The notes under the pieces: generated by a model
The model's database searches: none
The model's input: only the letters and a program-made list of their open reading frames with translations
What the model was told of the DNA's origin: nothing
DNA from: Cyanobacteria bacterium OH_CBB_238
GTDB lineage: Bacteria; Cyanobacteriota; Vampirovibrionia; Gastranaerophilales; Gastranaerophilaceae
NCBI GenBank assembly: GCA_023409995.1
Contig: JAEYQN010000027.1
Coordinates: forward strand, 1-5,668
Reading direction: 5' to 3'
DNA length: 5,668 nt
Position numbers and translations under genes: made by a program
Part shown: in pieces, positions 5,007 through 5,668 of the stretch
How positions within the stretch are numbered: the first letter of the stretch is position 1
How the letters are laid out: every line of letters starts with the position of its first letter

Positions 5007-5668
5007 ATGAATGATAGTATAATAGTTGACAGTTTAAATACGCTTATTACTAATGATCTTGAAAGTATAAAACAGACCATTCTCCTTGTAGATGACGAAG
5101 AGAATAATTTGCAATTATTAAAAAGGACGCTCAGGGGCAGCTATAATATAAAAACTGCATCAAATGGGTTTGAAGCGTTGGATATAATAAAAAATGAAGG
5201 AGATACTATATCTCTTATTGTTAGTGATCAGAAAATGCCTCAAATGGAGGGTACTGAATTTTTGAAACAAGTTGCGCAAATCCATCCAAACATTGTAAAA
5301 ATATTGCTTACTGGTCATGCTGACACCGATATAATTGTTTCTTCAATAAATGAGTGCCAGTTGTATCAATATATTTTAAAACCATTTGAGCCTGAAGAAT
5401 TGAAAGTTTCAATCCAAAATGGGTTGAAAAAGTATGAACTTTCCAGCCATAAAAATATTATATTGAAAGATTTAAAAGAGCTCTTTTATAAGACAATAAA
5501 ATCAATTTCTTTTGCTTTAGATGCAAAAGATCCATACACTCATGGGCATTCCTTGAGAGTCACTCTTTATTCCTTGATTTTGGCTAATGCGTTAAATTTG
5601 GATGATAACTTGCTTGAGGAAATTGAAACTGCTGGTTTGTTACATGATATTGGCAAAATAGGTATTCC
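5007..5668 (+). CDS. Response regulator with HD-GYP domain (RpfG-type), N-terminal part
   Basis: The frame runs off the right edge after 220 codons. Residues 24-140 form a receiver domain: the acidic pair Asp29-Asp30 in LLVDDEE, the phospho-acceptor Asp74 in IVSDQKMPQMEG, Thr102 in LLTGHA and Lys125 in YILKPF are all present. A helical linker (about 135-170) leads into the start of an HD-GYP domain, shown by LDAKDPYTHGHSLRV (171-185) and the HD motif LLHDIGKIGI (211-220, with His213 and Asp214). The GYP motif would lie beyond the edge. Such proteins typically hydrolyse cyclic di-GMP under control of a partner histidine kinase; no kinase is visible here. The ATG at 5007 is the only ATG in frame after a TGA at 4983-4985, and no Shine-Dalgarno sequence precedes it. 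Activity cannot be confirmed without the missing metal-binding residues. Confidence 0.92.
   Translation, partial: MNDSIIVDSLNTLITNDLESIKQTILLVDDEENNLQLLKRTLRGSYNIKTASNGFEALDIIKNEGDTISLIVSDQKMPQMEGTEFLKQVAQIHPNIVKILLTGHADTDIIVSSINECQLYQYILKPFEPEELKVSIQNGLKKYELSSHKNIILKDLKELFYKTIKSISFALDAKDPYTHGHSLRVTLYSLILANALNLDDNLLEEIETAGLLHDIGKIGI

Overview
This is a 5.7 kb stretch of an A+T-rich bacterial chromosome (roughly two thirds A+T by eye). It carries ordinary metabolic genes, an exported beta-rich protein and the start of a signalling gene. The exported protein has a signal peptide, looks like an outer-membrane barrel and contains no cysteine, which points to a Gram-negative envelope. The low G+C, the cyanobacteria-like TpiA and PyrF sequences and the gene set would fit a gut Melainabacteria/Gastranaerophilales-type genome. 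That placement is an inference from general sequence flavour and is only moderately likely. I see no mobile element, CRISPR array, rRNA or tRNA.

Layout, left to right. On the minus strand are the 5' part of ald (alanine dehydrogenase, cut by the left edge), pyrF (OMP decarboxylase) and a 115-codon gene of unknown function. An A+T-rich divergent intergenic region of about 300 bp follows, with a plus-strand terminator-like hairpin and a doubtful 47-codon frame. Next, on the plus strand, come a YkgJ/CxxCxxCC-type cysteine-cluster protein and a 391-residue exported, probably outer-membrane, protein. That gene converges on minus-strand tpiA (triosephosphate isomerase), with a strong terminator between them. 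Finally, divergent from tpiA, the plus strand carries the N-terminal 220 codons of a response regulator with an HD-GYP domain (RpfG-type), cut by the right edge.

The metabolic genes work in separate pathways: alanine/pyruvate interconversion, UMP synthesis and glycolysis. They look individually transcribed rather than forming one operon. pyrF and tpiA each have a candidate sigma70-type promoter with the same two hexamers and the same spacing (TTGATT-N17-TAATAT). The four minus-strand genes all have recognisable Shine-Dalgarno sequences, while the three plus-strand genes have none that I can see. The YkgJ-type gene has a TATAAT box placed so that its transcript could be leaderless.

Nothing here is clearly a new multi-gene system. 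The items most worth a second look are the inverted repeat around the pyrF promoter, the split in Shine-Dalgarno use, the orphan plus-strand hairpin, the uncharacterised 115-residue protein, and the cysteine-rich protein beside a cysteine-free exported protein.
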